Shown: one piece after another, positions 34,072 through 45,100 of the stretch
Layout: the number at the start of each line of letters is the position of its first letter
Numbering within the stretch: position 1 is the stretch's first letter
DNA from: Brachyspira pilosicoli P43/6/78
Lineage (GTDB): Bacteria > Spirochaetota > Brachyspiria > Brachyspirales > Brachyspiraceae
DNA: 64,000 nucleotides
Direction of reading: 5' to 3'
NCBI RefSeq assembly: GCF_000325665.1
Contig: NC_019908.1
Span: 1,116,001-1,180,000 of the forward strand
Notes under the pieces: model-generated
Told to the model about the DNA's origin: nothing
What the model saw: only the letters and a program-made list of their open reading frames with translations
Database searches by the model: none
Program-made: the position numbers and the translations under genes

Positions 34072-36984
34072 TTAAAAAGTAGTAGTAGTTCTATTATCTC
34101 TCAAATCTGTAATAGTAGAGTTAAGGTCATATTCTCTTCTAGGCAAACCAGCACCAGGAAAATCTGTAAGAGTGAATTCAATCCAGAACTCTTTATTCCA
34201 ATAAGAACCTTTAACAGAACCGCTAGCAATATCTGAAGGAAGAGCAGAAGGCGATATAGAGAAAGTAGCTCTTAATTGCCAGCCGTCTAATTCATGCCAT
34301 ATACTAGTATTGATAGAACTTAATTTAAACAAACTGTCTATCCTTTTTTGAGAATCTCTAAAATTAAATGAATCAACAATATCCCAGAAAGGATTAACCC
34401 AAGTCTCATTTTCTCTTTCAGCATAAGACTTTATATATCTATAAGCTCTGTCATTTCTGCTTGTTGTAGAAAAACTAAAAGTAAATTGTTCTAATATTTT
34501 TAATTCAAACCCAAGTGAAAAAGCAGCAGAGTTATATTTATAATTAATAAAATCATGTTTATATGTTATATCAAAGAAAAATCTAAAATCATTTTTATAA
34601 CCATCAAAGAATTTCTTTTTATTATTTCTTACCAATATCCAATCTGTAAGATTATCTATAGGAATAGGTATGTGAATAAGAGTATTAATAGCATTTTGAG
34701 TGAAGTTTGTACCGAGTAGGTTTTTAGATAAATCATAAGAAATATATGAAGAATCATAATATAACCTAGTAGAACCGCCTACTTCAGTTGTTAAGAATCT
34801 ATTAGTGTTATGTATAAGTTCATAATTTTTAGTTTGGGCATTATATGTTGGTATGAGGTCATAACCTGTTCTAACAGTTCCTCTAATATCCCAGTTTAAA
34901 TTAGGTATAAAAAATATGCTGTAACCTGTACCGCCTACATTCAAACTCGTGTTAATACTATGACTGCTAAAATCACCATTTTGATTTTCATTAGTATATG
35001 AAGAGTCTTTTTGTTTAAATCTATATCCAATATTATATGATGTATCCCAGCTTACAGATGGCGAAAAATAATTATCAAGCTTGTATGGAAGTATTGAGTT
35101 CGGCAAAAATACAGAGAGATTCATACTGCTTGCTAAACCTAAATATGTATTATCTCTATCATAAATTAAGTCTTCAGATTTAGGATCAATACTTTTTTGA
35201 TAAGCATAATCAATATTAACATTAGGAGTAAATCTCATAAATAAATTGGTAAAACTTCTAGATAATCCACCGTTTAATTGTAAATTATTTCTTTCAGCTA
35301 ATTTCTCATTTAATTGTTCATTAAGTTTAGGGTTATTATAGAATGCTATACCTTCAGAAGTTTTATAATCTATTGTGTGAGAATAATTCATGCTAATATT
35401 ATAATTAATATTGAAATTAGGAAAATAATAAGAAGTCTCATCGCCAAAAATAGAACTATAACTAGCAGACAAAGATGGTAAAACTAATCTGCTTGGTTTA
35501 GGCATATAATAGTCAAAATTGGTATTATAATTTACAGATAAGTTTCTCACAGCAGTAAGATTCCATTCTGCACCAGCTCTTAAATTAACACCATATATAC
35601 TACTATTAACATATATAGAGTTTTCTATATAACTCTCTGGATATGAATCTCCTATATCACTTAAATTTCCAGTAATAGCAGTAAATAATGACAATATATC
35701 CAAAGCCCCTCTTTGGTTATAAAAATCAGACTTAAAATATAAATCACTATTTAAATTTAATTTACCAGTAAGATAAGCATTAATATTTTCTCCGCTATAT
35801 AATTGTATTGTATGGTCATACTGAAACTTGTATCTAGGTATAAATTTACCAGGCTTGCCGCCTGTAAAATAGTTTACATATCTAGTACCAAAACCAATAC
35901 TAGAAGATATATAAGAATCAAGCAAATAATATTGTCTTCCCAAAGCAAACATAGCATCTAAAGACAAATTATGATACTGGCTGGTATATCTAATTTCATC
36001 TCCAATAAGAAAACCTAGCTTTTGATATGCATCAAACCTTATTCTATGGCTAACACCATATAAATCAAAAGTCTTACTGTTTTGCATATAAACACCTTCC
36101 CTCAAACTTTGACCGAAAGTGCTTATAATACCAGTACCAACATTGTTTTGAATAAATAAAGGGAAATAGAATACAGGCTGTCTTCCAACCCTATATATAC
36201 TGTTAAATATTAATATCTTTTTTGTATCCCATAAATAAACTCTTGATGCTAAAAAGTCATGTGCTACTGGGGTGAGCCTAGAAAAACTTACACTGCTGTC
36301 ATTGGCAAAAAAATCCGGGTCATTAAATTTTATTATATTTCCTTGAAGAGTAAAACTTTGGAATTTTGTGTTACCATTATATAAAATACCCTTCTTATCA
36401 TCTTTATTGAGCATGAACCATTCGCCATTTAAAACGCTATCTCCAGATTCAACTTTCAAATTACCAGAAGCAAATATTTCACCCGTTTTCAAACTATATA
36501 CAACCCTATCTGCACTCATAATATTGTTGTATACTTTAAGCTGTACATTTCCGTATAGTGCTATTAATTCTTCCCCAGCTTCTTCTATCTTATATCTTTC
36601 AACATAATCAGCACTTTTAAACTCTATCTGTCCGCCGCCTGTATTGATGCTAGCACGTGCTACATTTTTTATATTATCTTCGCCTGTAATTTTTATAACA
36701 TCTACATTGACTTGCCTTTTGATAATTCTAGCTCTTAAACTAGCCTCATCATCATAAGGATAAATTTCTATGCCATAATTTCTTGCATATTCTGTTAATA
36801 CATAATATGGAGTAAAATTAACTATATTGATAAAAGAAACAGGATTTCTTTTAGCATCAAATTGATTTATTTGCATTAATACGTTTTCATTTGTTCTAAT
36901 ATTATTATTATCTTGATTATTATCTTGTGCATATAAGTATGCATTAAATATTATTAAAGATAATAGTAATATCAAGACTCGCAT
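34072..36984 (-). CDS. lptD: LptD/OstA-like outer-membrane assembly protein
   Basis: 970 aa. Signal peptide MRVLILLLSLIIFNAYLYA|QDN. Residues about 110-230 form an OstA/LptA-like beta-jellyroll (GNVQLKVYNNIMSADRVVYSL, GEIFASGNLKVESGDSVLNG). This is followed by a large LptD-like barrel region (YRVGRQPVFYFPLFIQ; many Tyr/Asn-rich strands to the C-terminus). LptD inserts lipo-oligosaccharide into the outer leaflet. It follows tyrS by 32 nt. Symbol assigned by domain order; sequence is divergent. Confidence 0.8.
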   Translation of the reverse strand: MRVLILLLSLIIFNAYLYAQDNNQDNNNIRTNENVLMQINQFDAKRNPVSFINIVNFTPYYVLTEYARNYGIEIYPYDDEASLRARIIKRQVNVDVIKITGEDNIKNVARASINTGGGQIEFKSADYVERYKIEEAGEELIALYGNVQLKVYNNIMSADRVVYSLKTGEIFASGNLKVESGDSVLNGEWFMLNKDDKKGILYNGNTKFQSFTLQGNIIKFNDPDFFANDSSVSFSRLTPVAHDFLASRVYLWDTKKILIFNSIYRVGRQPVFYFPLFIQNNVGTGIISTFGQSLREGVYMQNSKTFDLYGVSHRIRFDAYQKLGFLIGDEIRYTSQYHNLSLDAMFALGRQYYLLDSYISSSIGFGTRYVNYFTGGKPGKFIPRYKFQYDHTIQLYSGENINAYLTGKLNLNSDLYFKSDFYNQRGALDILSLFTAITGNLSDIGDSYPESYIENSIYVNSSIYGVNLRAGAEWNLTAVRNLSVNYNTNFDYYMPKPSRLVLPSLSASYSSIFGDETSYYFPNFNINYNISMNYSHTIDYKTSEGIAFYNNPKLNEQLNEKLAERNNLQLNGGLSRSFTNLFMRFTPNVNIDYAYQKSIDPKSEDLIYDRDNTYLGLASSMNLSVFLPNSILPYKLDNYFSPSVSWDTSYNIGYRFKQKDSSYTNENQNGDFSSHSINTSLNVGGTGYSIFFIPNLNWDIRGTVRTGYDLIPTYNAQTKNYELIHNTNRFLTTEVGGSTRLYYDSSYISYDLSKNLLGTNFTQNAINTLIHIPIPIDNLTDWILVRNNKKKFFDGYKNDFRFFFDITYKHDFINYKYNSAAFSLGFELKILEQFTFSFSTTSRNDRAYRYIKSYAERENETWVNPFWDIVDSFNFRDSQKRIDSLFKLSSINTSIWHELDGWQLRATFSISPSALPSDIASGSVKGSYWNKEFWIEFTLTDFPGAGLPRREYDLNSTITDLRDNRTTTTF

Positions 36985-37016
36985 TATTGCCTCTTAAAAA
37001 TCACGTTTATCTTTTT

Positions 37017-38213
37017 TTAAGAAAATTTTATTTTAAAGAAATTACGTTTTCCTACTTTTAGTATACCCTCTTTATTTATATTAGAGTTTATATCCGTAAT
37101 CTTTTCATTATCTAAAGTAACACTGCCTTGAGAAATCAATCTTTTCAAATTAGATTTACTTTCATTTTTCATGCATACAGATAAAATATTTAAAATATTA
37201 TCATCTTTACCAACAACAATCTCTTCTATTTCATCAGGTACACCTTTAGAGCTAAATATTCTCTTAAACTCCTCTTCAGCATTATTAGCATCATCTTCTG
37301 TATGATATAATTTTACTATTTCTTTAGCAAGAATAGACTTAATGTTTCTAGGGTTATCGCCTTCTTCCATAGCCTTTTTATAATTTCTTATATCATTCAT
37401 AGGTATATCTGTAACTAATTCCATATATTTAAGAATTAAACCATCAGGTATACTCATTGCTTTACCATACATATCTTTAGGACTGTCATAAACACCTATA
37501 TAATTGCCTAAAGATTTACTCATCTTCTCAACACCATCTAAACCTTCAAGCAAAGGCACTGTTAAAACTGCCTGAGGAGATAGACCATATTCTTTCATTA
37601 GGGTTCTTCCAACAAGTAAGTTAAACTTCTGGTCATTACCTCCAAGCTCAACATCGCATTCTAAAGAAACAGAATCATAACCCTGTGCTAATGGATATAA
37701 AAACTCCATTATACTTATAGGCTGACCATTTTTATATCTTTTAGAAAAATCATCTCTCTCTATCATTTGTGCTACTGTGTATCTTGAAGTAAGCCCAAGC
37801 ACATCAGCAAAACTCATCTTACCAAGCCATTTAGAGTTAAACTCAACTATAGTTTTTTCAGGGTCCAAAATTTTAAAAACTTGCTGTTTATAAGTTTCAG
37901 CATTTCTCAATACATCTTCTTCACTTAATCTAGGACGTGTTTTTGTTTTACCAGATGGGTCTCCTATTCTTCCTGTAAAATCTCCTATAAGAAATATCAC
38001 TTTATGTCCAAGTAATTGAAAATGTCTCATCTTCCTTAAAAGTACAGTGTGTCCTAAGTGTATATCTGGAGCTGTTGGGTCAAAACCTGCTTTTACTGTT
38101 AATTTTTTTCCGCTTTTTAGTTTTTCTTTTATCTCTTCCAAGCCTATTATTTCGCTTGCTCCTCTTGTAATTAATTCTATAGATTCTTCTAAAGTGTATT
38201 GTTTCTCTTCCAT
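37017..38213 (-). CDS. tyrS: Tyrosyl-tRNA synthetase
   Basis: 398 aa (start ATG 38213, AAGGG upstream). Class I signatures: HLGHT (HIGH equivalent, after FDPTAPDI) and [11 protein letters not shown]. Tyr-binding region [21 protein letters not shown]. The C-terminal S4 RNA-binding domain is [17 protein letters not shown]. This is the TyrRS subtype with a short linker and S4 (TyrZ-like). First gene of the lptD/ankyrin row. Confidence 0.96.
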   Translation of the reverse strand: MEEKQYTLEESIELITRGASEIIGLEEIKEKLKSGKKLTVKAGFDPTAPDIHLGHTVLLRKMRHFQLLGHKVIFLIGDFTGRIGDPSGKTKTRPRLSEEDVLRNAETYKQQVFKILDPEKTIVEFNSKWLGKMSFADVLGLTSRYTVAQMIERDDFSKRYKNGQPISIMEFLYPLAQGYDSVSLECDVELGGNDQKFNLLVGRTLMKEYGLSPQAVLTVPLLEGLDGVEKMSKSLGNYIGVYDSPKDMYGKAMSIPDGLILKYMELVTDIPMNDIRNYKKAMEEGDNPRNIKSILAKEIVKLYHTEDDANNAEEEFKRIFSSKGVPDEIEEIVVGKDDNILNILSVCMKNESKSNLKRLISQGSVTLDNEKITDINSNINKEGILKVGKRNFFKIKFS

Positions 38214-38347
38214 ACTTATATCAACCCTTATAAAATTTAAAATATATGAATCTATAATAATGTAAATTTTAATTAAAGTCAATTATTTAAAAAAATCTAA
38301 AATATATTATAATAATAATAAATCAAAAAAACATGAGGATAAGATAA

Positions 38348-38680
38348 ATGGAAAATCAAGTTAATAGCGTAAATGTAGAAACTGCAGTTCAATTAATAAA
38401 AACAAATAAAGACTTACAACTATTAGATATTAGAGGTCCATATGAGGTAAAAGCTACTGGATTTATAGAAGGAAGCATGCTTTTAGACCCTAGCGACCGC
38501 CAAATTATAGAGACAATTGAAAACTTAGACAGAGACAAAGAATATTTATTATATTGCGCAAGCGGAGGACGTTCTTTTGCTGTATCGCAATATATGCTAA
38601 AAAAAGGATTCAAGCATTTAAATAACCTTATGAATGCTGGATATATGGAACTATCTATTGCTTTAGAAAATAGTAAATAA
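38348..38680 (+). CDS. Rhodanese-like sulfurtransferase domain protein
   Basis: A single rhodanese domain, 110 aa: LLDIRGPYEVKATGFIEGS, then the active-site loop YCASGGRS (Cys nucleophile), and the C-terminal helix LKKGFKHLNNLMNAGYMEL. Cytoplasmic. It could carry persulfide sulfur; the acceptor is unknown. AGGA precedes the start. Divergent from tyrS and 87 nt upstream of rpmE. Confidence 0.9.
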   Translation: MENQVNSVNVETAVQLIKTNKDLQLLDIRGPYEVKATGFIEGSMLLDPSDRQIIETIENLDRDKEYLLYCASGGRSFAVSQYMLKKGFKHLNNLMNAGYMELSIALENSK

Positions 38681-38767
38681 TTTAATTTACACTATTGCAA
38701 TAAACTTTAACTTATAATATAATAATTCAGATAGTTTAGAATAATTTAATTTTTTGGAGATAAATCA

Positions 38768-38987
38768 ATGAAAAAAAATATACATCCAGAATACTATGAA
38801 ACTGATGTAAATTGTGCTTGCGGTGCTAATTTTAAAATACATTCAGTTCAAAAAAACTTTACACGTTGACATTTGTCATAATTGTCACCCTTTCTTTACT
38901 GGTAAACAAAAAATATTAGATACTGCTGGTAGAGTTGATAAATTCAAAAAACGTTATGGCTTAAAAAAAATAATATTTAATCAATAA
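38768..38987 (+). pseudogene. rpmE: Ribosomal protein L31, reading frame broken by one extra A
   Basis: A GGAG site precedes ATG 38768. The frame reads [20 protein letters not shown] then meets a stop 36 codons in. Dropping one A from the A7 run at 38850-38856 restores the protein through [15 protein letters not shown] and [14 protein letters not shown], 72 aa, with the four zinc Cys of a C+ L31. As sequenced it would give only a truncated peptide. L31 loss is tolerated by some bacteria, but this looks like the same single-base insertion problem seen in plsX and ftsK. Confidence 0.88.
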
Positions 38988-39002
38988 ATATAAAAAATAT
39001 TT

Positions 39003-39048
39003 AAGTCTATAAAGTATTATATCTGTATTATATACTTTGTAGACTTTA
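39003..39048 (+). terminator. Terminator after rpmE
   Basis: AAGTCTATAAAGTAT (39003-39017) pairs with ATACTTTGTAGACTT (through 39047) with one T-G pair; a T-rich stretch follows. Confidence 0.75.
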
Positions 39049-39068
39049 TTTATTGATAAAGGCAGTTT

Positions 39069-39285
39069 ATGGACAGCGACGGCGTTTACAAAAGAGTAAA
39101 TATCAACAAAGTAATATCTCAAATATTAAAAACCAACCCTAACATAACAGAAGCCAAAGCAAACGAATTAGCATACAAAATGATAAAAGAACTTAACAAA
39201 GAAAGTTTCTTCTATGGTAGCTGATTTTGAAAACGGCGAAGGCGACTTTATGGCTTGTTATTTCGAATCTATAGAAAAGCAATAA
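39069..39285 (+). pseudogene. Small protein of unknown function, reading frame broken by one extra A
   Basis: ATG 39069. The first frame gives MDSDGVYKRVNINKVISQ and goes on to a TGA at 39222. Removing one A from GAAAG (39202-39204) continues into VSSMVADFENGEGDF and ACYFESIEKQ, ending at TAA 39285 (71 aa). The N-terminal part with DGVYKRVNINKV and a helix is faintly like an ATP-cone, but too short to be sure. No function is assigned. Confidence 0.55.
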
Positions 39286-39380
39286 ATCCATTAAGATATA
39301 ATAAAATAAAAAGTATAAATATTTCAGTGTTATTCAGAATATATATTGTATTTTTGATTATAATTAAATACTATCTCACT

Positions 39381-39575
39381 CAAATGCAGTCTTTTTGCTT
39401 CTTTTGGTCACAAAAAGAACTGGGGGTGTGGTGGGCAAAGCCACCACAAATAATAAATTTTAAAATTTAATTTTAGCATGTATTTAAACAGCTATATTTT
39501 GTAATGTAAGTTTTTATTTTATTCAACTTTTTCCCGCCTTCGCGGTGCGGACTTCGTCAAAGTTGCAAAAAGTGC
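39381..39575 (+). repeat. Family A structured intergenic element, copy A3 (modules in reverse order)
   Basis: It lies in the convergent gap (39286-39682) before mutL. Module Q comes first: CTTTTTG (39391-39397) with CAAAAAG (39411-39417), GGGGG linker, then GTGGTGG (39428-39434) with CCACCAC (39441-39447), ending AAATAAT. Module P follows: CAACTTT (39524-39530) with AAAGTTG (39559-39565), enclosing CCGC/GCGG and GACTTCGTC. In module P the outer helix differs completely from copy A1 but remains paired. Confidence 0.72.
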
Positions 39576-39682
39576 AAGTTAAGAGAATAATACTAACTAT
39601 ATTTTACATGAGTAATATTAAACTAAAAACAATATAAATATTCATTAATTCGCTTTTAAAATATATATAATAACTGAATCAT

Positions 39683-41497
39683 CTAAAGTAATTTTTTATC
39701 GAGATAATCTTTTGAAAGTCTTAAAACAAATGGTCTTCCATGCGGGCAATTAGTTAATATATTTTCTTCTTCAAGCAAATCAAGTAATGTTTGCATATCA
39801 TTAAGAGAAAGTTTATCCCCTGCCTTTGGTGAATATTTACAAGATATTGTGCTGCATGTATGTTTTATTAATTTTTCTAAACTATTATTACTCTCTTTGG
39901 AAATATATATATCCAAAATATCTTTAATAATTTTATCTATCTTTTGATTCTTTGGTATATATATTGGAACTTCATCTATTATAATACTATTTTTTGAATT
40001 AGATTCAAACTTTATACCTATAGATTCTATTTGTTCTTTTGAAGAATTTAATATATCTATTTCATAATCTCTATATTCTATTTCACAAGGTATAAGCAGT
40101 TTCTCATATTCTAATTTACCGCTCATTAAAGTCTTGTATATTCTCTCGTAATTAAGCCTCTCATATGCTGCATGTTGGTCTATAATATACATTTCATTTC
40201 CTCTTTCGGCTATGATATATGAAGAGAAAACCTGCCCTACTGCTTTTACATACTCACCAAACTCTATATTATTTTTTTGAGGCTCTAAGTTATTATTATT
40301 TATATCATCTCTATTAAGCACATTATCATAAGAAACATTAGAAACTAATTCATTATTATTAAATACAGTATGAGAATAATTATTTTCTGTGTGATTAAAA
40401 TTATTAGCAGAATTACTAGCAGTGATATTATTACTTTGTATTGGAAATGTTGGAGTGATGTCTTTATCAATATCTACTTCAATATTAACAGAAGAGAAAT
40501 TATTTACGCTATTAATATTATTGTATATGGCATTATAAATTATACCAGAAATATCTCTTTCATTTTTTATTCTAACTTCCTTTTTACTTGGATGCACATT
40601 AACATCAACTTTATTTGTATCCACATTAATATATAAAAAGAAAAACGGATATCTCTCTTTTGGTATTGAGTTAGAATAGGCATTTTTTATAGCATAGGCA
40701 ATAACTCTATTTTCTATTGGTCTATTATTTAAAAATATAAAATTATTCTTCCTCATAGACTGACTTATTTTAGAATTGGAAAAAAGCCCATATATATTTA
40801 TATCATTTTTCTCTATATTTAATTCTATTAAATTTGAAAAAATGTTACTGTCATTCAAATAATTTTCAATTCTATCTTTTAAATTATCAACTTTCAAATA
40901 ACTATTTACAAGCTTACCGTTATTATATAGCTTCATAGTGATATTAGGCTGAACCAAAGCCTCCATATCAAATACTTCTTTAACTAAATAAAACTCTCTT
41001 GATATATGCTTTAAAAACTTGTATCTTGCAGGTATATTAAAAAAAAGATTTTTAGCAGTAATCTTAGTACCATTAACAGAAGCATAAGGCTTATGTTCTA
41101 ATATTTTTCCAGCCTCAACAACAATTTTTCCGCCAGTTTTTTCATCAATACTCTTTGAAACTATTTCTAAATTGGTAACATCTCCTATAGAAGCCAATGC
41201 CTCCCCTCTAAAACCTAGAGTGTATATATTATCCAAATCTTCTATAGAATAAATTTTACTAGTAGCATGATGAGTAATAGCTAATGGAAGCTCCTCAAAA
41301 GCTATACCACTTCCATTATCTTCTACTATCATAGTTTTTATTCCAGCCTCTTCAACACTCACTTCTATATTATCAGCTCCGCTATCAACAGCATTTTCAA
41401 GAAGCTCTTTAAGCATTGATGCAGGTCTCTCTATTATCTCTCCGGCAGCTATACGATTTGCTACAGATTTTGGAAGCTTCATTATACTTTTTTTCAT
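39683..41497 (-). CDS. mutL: DNA mismatch repair protein MutL
   Basis: 604 aa. N-terminal GHKL ATPase: ELLENAVDSGAD (motif I), VEDNGSGI (II), GFRGEALASI (III). Then the S5-like transducer (NRPIENRVIAYAIKNAYSN; VDVNVHPSKKEVR). An Asn-rich linker joins the C-terminal dimer domain, which carries the endonuclease motif DQHAAYERLNYE (DQHAxxExxxxE) and CPHGRPFVL. So this is an endonuclease-type MutL as in bacteria without MutH. No mutS in the window. Confidence 0.96.
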   Translation of the reverse strand: MKKSIMKLPKSVANRIAAGEIIERPASMLKELLENAVDSGADNIEVSVEEAGIKTMIVEDNGSGIAFEELPLAITHHATSKIYSIEDLDNIYTLGFRGEALASIGDVTNLEIVSKSIDEKTGGKIVVEAGKILEHKPYASVNGTKITAKNLFFNIPARYKFLKHISREFYLVKEVFDMEALVQPNITMKLYNNGKLVNSYLKVDNLKDRIENYLNDSNIFSNLIELNIEKNDINIYGLFSNSKISQSMRKNNFIFLNNRPIENRVIAYAIKNAYSNSIPKERYPFFFLYINVDTNKVDVNVHPSKKEVRIKNERDISGIIYNAIYNNINSVNNFSSVNIEVDIDKDITPTFPIQSNNITASNSANNFNHTENNYSHTVFNNNELVSNVSYDNVLNRDDINNNNLEPQKNNIEFGEYVKAVGQVFSSYIIAERGNEMYIIDQHAAYERLNYERIYKTLMSGKLEYEKLLIPCEIEYRDYEIDILNSSKEQIESIGIKFESNSKNSIIIDEVPIYIPKNQKIDKIIKDILDIYISKESNNSLEKLIKHTCSTISCKYSPKAGDKLSLNDMQTLLDLLEEENILTNCPHGRPFVLRLSKDYLDKKLL

Positions 41498-41612
41498 TGT
41501 TGCATTATATTATATTTCTAATAAAAAATAAAATTTTTTAATTATTATAATACTAATAATTGAATATTTTTTTAATATATATTATGATAAAAAAATATCA
41601 TTGGTTTAATTT

Positions 41613-41831
41613 ATGAAAAAACTTTTATTTATAGCAATATTATCTATTATAGTTATCTTCTCTCAAGAAGAATGTAAAGGCCCAGATGGAGACTCCAAGC
41701 CTACACCATTTAGACATGACAAAAGTTTTATAAAATACAGCTATAATATTACAATAGAAGATTTTCTTTTTTGTTCATTAGTATTTTTTTCTATAGTTAT
41801 TCCATCTTTTATTATCATAAATAAAAAATAA
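41613..41831 (+). CDS. Small exported or membrane protein, unknown
   Basis: 72 aa: MKKLLFIAILSIIVIFSQEE at the start looks like a signal peptide or helix, then a charged middle (CKGPDGDSKPTPFRHDK), then a second hydrophobic helix (DFLFCSLVFFSIVIPSFIII). No homologue is recognised and there is no clear ribosome site, so it may not be expressed. Confidence 0.4.
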   Translation: MKKLLFIAILSIIVIFSQEECKGPDGDSKPTPFRHDKSFIKYSYNITIEDFLFCSLVFFSIVIPSFIIINKK

Positions 41832-41928
41832 TTATAGTTTTATTATAATAATACATTAATTTTGTATAATACATATTCCGATAATATAGAAGTATGTTAA
41901 ATAATATTTAGTAATATTAGGAGTTTTT

Positions 41929-42078
41929 ATGTATAAAAAAATATTATTATTACTAACTCTAATATTATTTAGTTTTATTGTTTCTTGCAATGACAAAGAT
42001 AATAAAGAAGCCAATATAAACAACAGATTGCAAGACGATGAATATATAACTAAAATAGTAGAAAGCAATTCAAAATAA
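41929..42078 (+). CDS. Very small putative lipoprotein
   Basis: 49 aa with a TAGGAG ribosome site before ATG 41929. Signal MYKKILLLLTLILFSFIVSC|NDK, lipobox IVSC, followed by a short polar tail of 29 residues ending ITKIVESNSK. Small lipoproteins of this kind are common in spirochaetes. Function unknown. Confidence 0.55.
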   Translation: MYKKILLLLTLILFSFIVSCNDKDNKEANINNRLQDDEYITKIVESNSK

Positions 42079-42101
42079 GTTTTTTATATAAACTTTGTAT
42101 T

Positions 42102-42136
42102 AAAAAAGCCCGCCTACCAACTGTAAACGAGCCTTA
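42102..42136 (-). terminator. Terminator of ftsK (minus strand)
   Basis: On the minus strand, AAGGCTCG pairs with CGGGCTTT (with two G-T pairs) and runs into T residues. It directly follows the ftsK stop at 42145. Confidence 0.6.
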
Positions 42137-42144
42137 AAATTTTA

Positions 42145-45100
42145 TTATCTGTCATCTAATGTAATTAGCACTTCTCTTGGCTTAGAGCCGTTTTCAGGCC
42201 CTACAATACCCTGACGCTCCATAATCTCTACTATTCTAGCAGCACGGTTATAACCTATTTTTAAACGTCTTTGTAAGAATGATGCACTAGCCTTGCCTGT
42301 TCTAGCAACAAGTTCAACAGCATCTTCCCAAAGCTCTTCGTCTAATATATCCTCTTCATCAGTGTTTTTGTCATCATCGCTTCCCTCTAATGCCGCAATC
42401 AAGCTCTCATCAAACATAGGAGACATCTCTCCAGATAAATAATCAACCACCTTCTTAACTTCATTATCAGAAACAAAAGCACCCTGAACCCTCTCAGGCA
42501 TCTGGCTTCCAGAAGAACAGAATAAAGCATCTCCCTTACCCAATAACTGCTCGGCACCAGACATATCTATTATAATACGTGAGTTTGTTTTGTTAGGTAC
42601 TTGGAATGCAATTCTAGTAGGTAAATTAGCCTTTATAACACCAGTAACAACATCTGCAGAAGGTCTTTGTGTGGCAATTATTAAGTGTATACCAACAGCC
42701 CTACTCATACCAGCCAAACGTGATATTAAATCCTCAACCTCTTTTGATGCAACAACCATCAAATTGTGAAGCTCATCTATCACTAAAACTATATATGGGA
42801 ACAACTCTAAAGGCTCTCCGTTAAACTCTGTCTCTCCCTCTTTAAGAAGCTGTTTTACTTTTTCGTTGTAAGTCTTAACATTTCTAACGAAGAATCTCTC
42901 CATTCTTTCGTATCTTTTCTCCATTATGTCTACAATATATCTCAACACTATAGTAGCCTTCTTCTCATCAGAAACAACAGGAGACATTAAATGCGGTATG
43001 CCGTTATATATAGAAAGCTCAACTCTCTTTTTATCTACAAATATAAACTTAAGCTCATCAGGTCTAAACTTGTAATAAAAGCGAAAGTATTATTGTAGAT
43101 AAACAAACACTTTTACCAGAACCAGTAGTACCAGCAACAAGCAAGTGAGGAGCTTCAGACATATCTGATACAACATTGTTTCCATATATTCCTTTTCCAA
43201 GTACAAATGGTATATCAAGCTTTGATTGTCTGAAATCGCTGCTTTCTAATACATCTCTTAAAAATACAGCATTTCTCACTTTGTTTGGTATCTCTATACC
43301 TATAACAGAGCGACCTGGTATTGGTGCTATTATTCTCACACTCTCTGAAGCAAGTGCTAAAGCAATATTGTCCGTTAAGTTTGATATTTTTGACACTCTA
43401 GTACCTGCCGCTAATTCAAGCTCATATCTTGTAATAACAGGTCCTCTTGATACTCCTGTAACTTTAGCTTCTATATTAAAATCAAGCAATGTATTTTCTA
43501 ATTGTATTGCTGTTTGTTTTATAGATTCAAGCATTGCATTATCATTTACAGGAATTGATCTATTAAGCAAATCAAATGGAGGAGCTTTATAATGTTTATC
43601 TACATACTTGCTGTCAAAGTTTGATTGTATTAAGTCAAAATCATTTTTATGATTTTTATATAGTATTGGCTTTTGAGGCTCCTTTAATGTGTTTACTTTT
43701 TTTTCTGATTCTATATTTATAAAACCGCTATTAGTTTCATTATCATTTTTTATATCTTCTATAGAGTTTAATTTTTCAGCATATTTCTGAAGTTCTTTTT
43801 CAACATCATATTCTTCTTCATTATTGCTTGTATTATCATAATATTTAGAATCATTTGAAAAATTATGAAGCTCTCTCAAATCATCTTTTATTTTTACATC
43901 TTCTATATCATTATAAGATTTATCAACATTGTAAAGCTCTTCTTCGTCCAAATCAAAACAATTTAATATACTATCATCATCAATAATATTATTGTTATTG
44001 TAATTTGGTATATGGTCTTCTCTTCTATAAGCTCTCTTTGAAGCATAACCCATAGGAAACTCAAAGTGACTGCTCTTATTAGTTGTTGTTTCTGAATAAT
44101 TTAACTGTTCTTTGTTATTGCTTCCTCTTTTTATTTTGCCATGCTCTCTGTCATACATTTCTTTTAATTGTTTATTTTCATTAGCAACTCTTCTTAGTTT
44201 ATCTAATATATTTTCTTTATTATCAGTTTTAAAAGAGCTATTAGTTTTATATAAGGCATCAGTATCATTAAAATCATCAATAGGCTGATTTATAGTATTT
44301 TCTTTTTTTAGAGTTTTTTCTTTATACTCTTTATATAATTTATCTAAATCTTCAATATATTCTATTTTGTTATTTTCTATTTTCTCATCATTATTATTTA
44401 ACTCTTTAAACTTTCTCTCTCTGTTTTTATATATATTTTCAAGTATCACACTCTCATCATAATCGCTATTTATACTATTTTTAGCTCTCAAAAAATTTTC
44501 TGTTGTATCATAATAATTAATATTACCTTCGTAAGCAGCCTTTTTAAAATCTGACTTTTTGGCTCTATTAATGCTAAAATCCCAATCAATATTTTCTATT
44601 GCCTCATGAACATTTTTATTATATTCATCATCATATTGTTTTAATTCATTATATTGATTGAAAGCATCTTCTTTTTTTTTTATATCAGTTTTTATATTAT
44701 TTCCAAATGCAGCCTCAAATAAAGAATTGCCCATATCCTCTTCTCTATCTTCTATTGCATTAACATTAATCCTTCCATAATTATCTCTTTTCAAATTATT
44801 TAAACTCTCAACCATATAATCTAATTCTTTATTCTTAGCATCATCAAAATCATTTCTCTTATTAAAAAAGTCGTCCATTAGATTATCATTTATATTTTCA
44901 TTTTTATTATATTTTCTCTCAGATGAATTATAATGATTGAAAGATATTTTTTCTATAAATGGAGTATTGCTAAACTCAAAATCAGATACTTCTTTTTTAC
45001 TAAATATAGGCAAGTAATCCATAGAAGAACTTTTTTTATTATTTTCTTTTTTATAATTTTTTTCATTTCCTTCTTCTTTCATTTCATCTCTTTTCATTTC

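Noticed and set aside
39069-39285. ATP-cone/NrdR-type domain in the small broken ORF
   Set aside because: Only a short stretch is suggestive and the zinc ribbon of NrdR is absent.
39255-39470. Plus-strand open frame running into repeat copy A3
   Set aside because: Its second half is the repeat itself and no other copy of the repeat has a corresponding frame.
43176-43592. Plus-strand open frame inside ftsK (138 aa)
   Set aside because: Antisense of the conserved motor domain; no homology or initiation signal.
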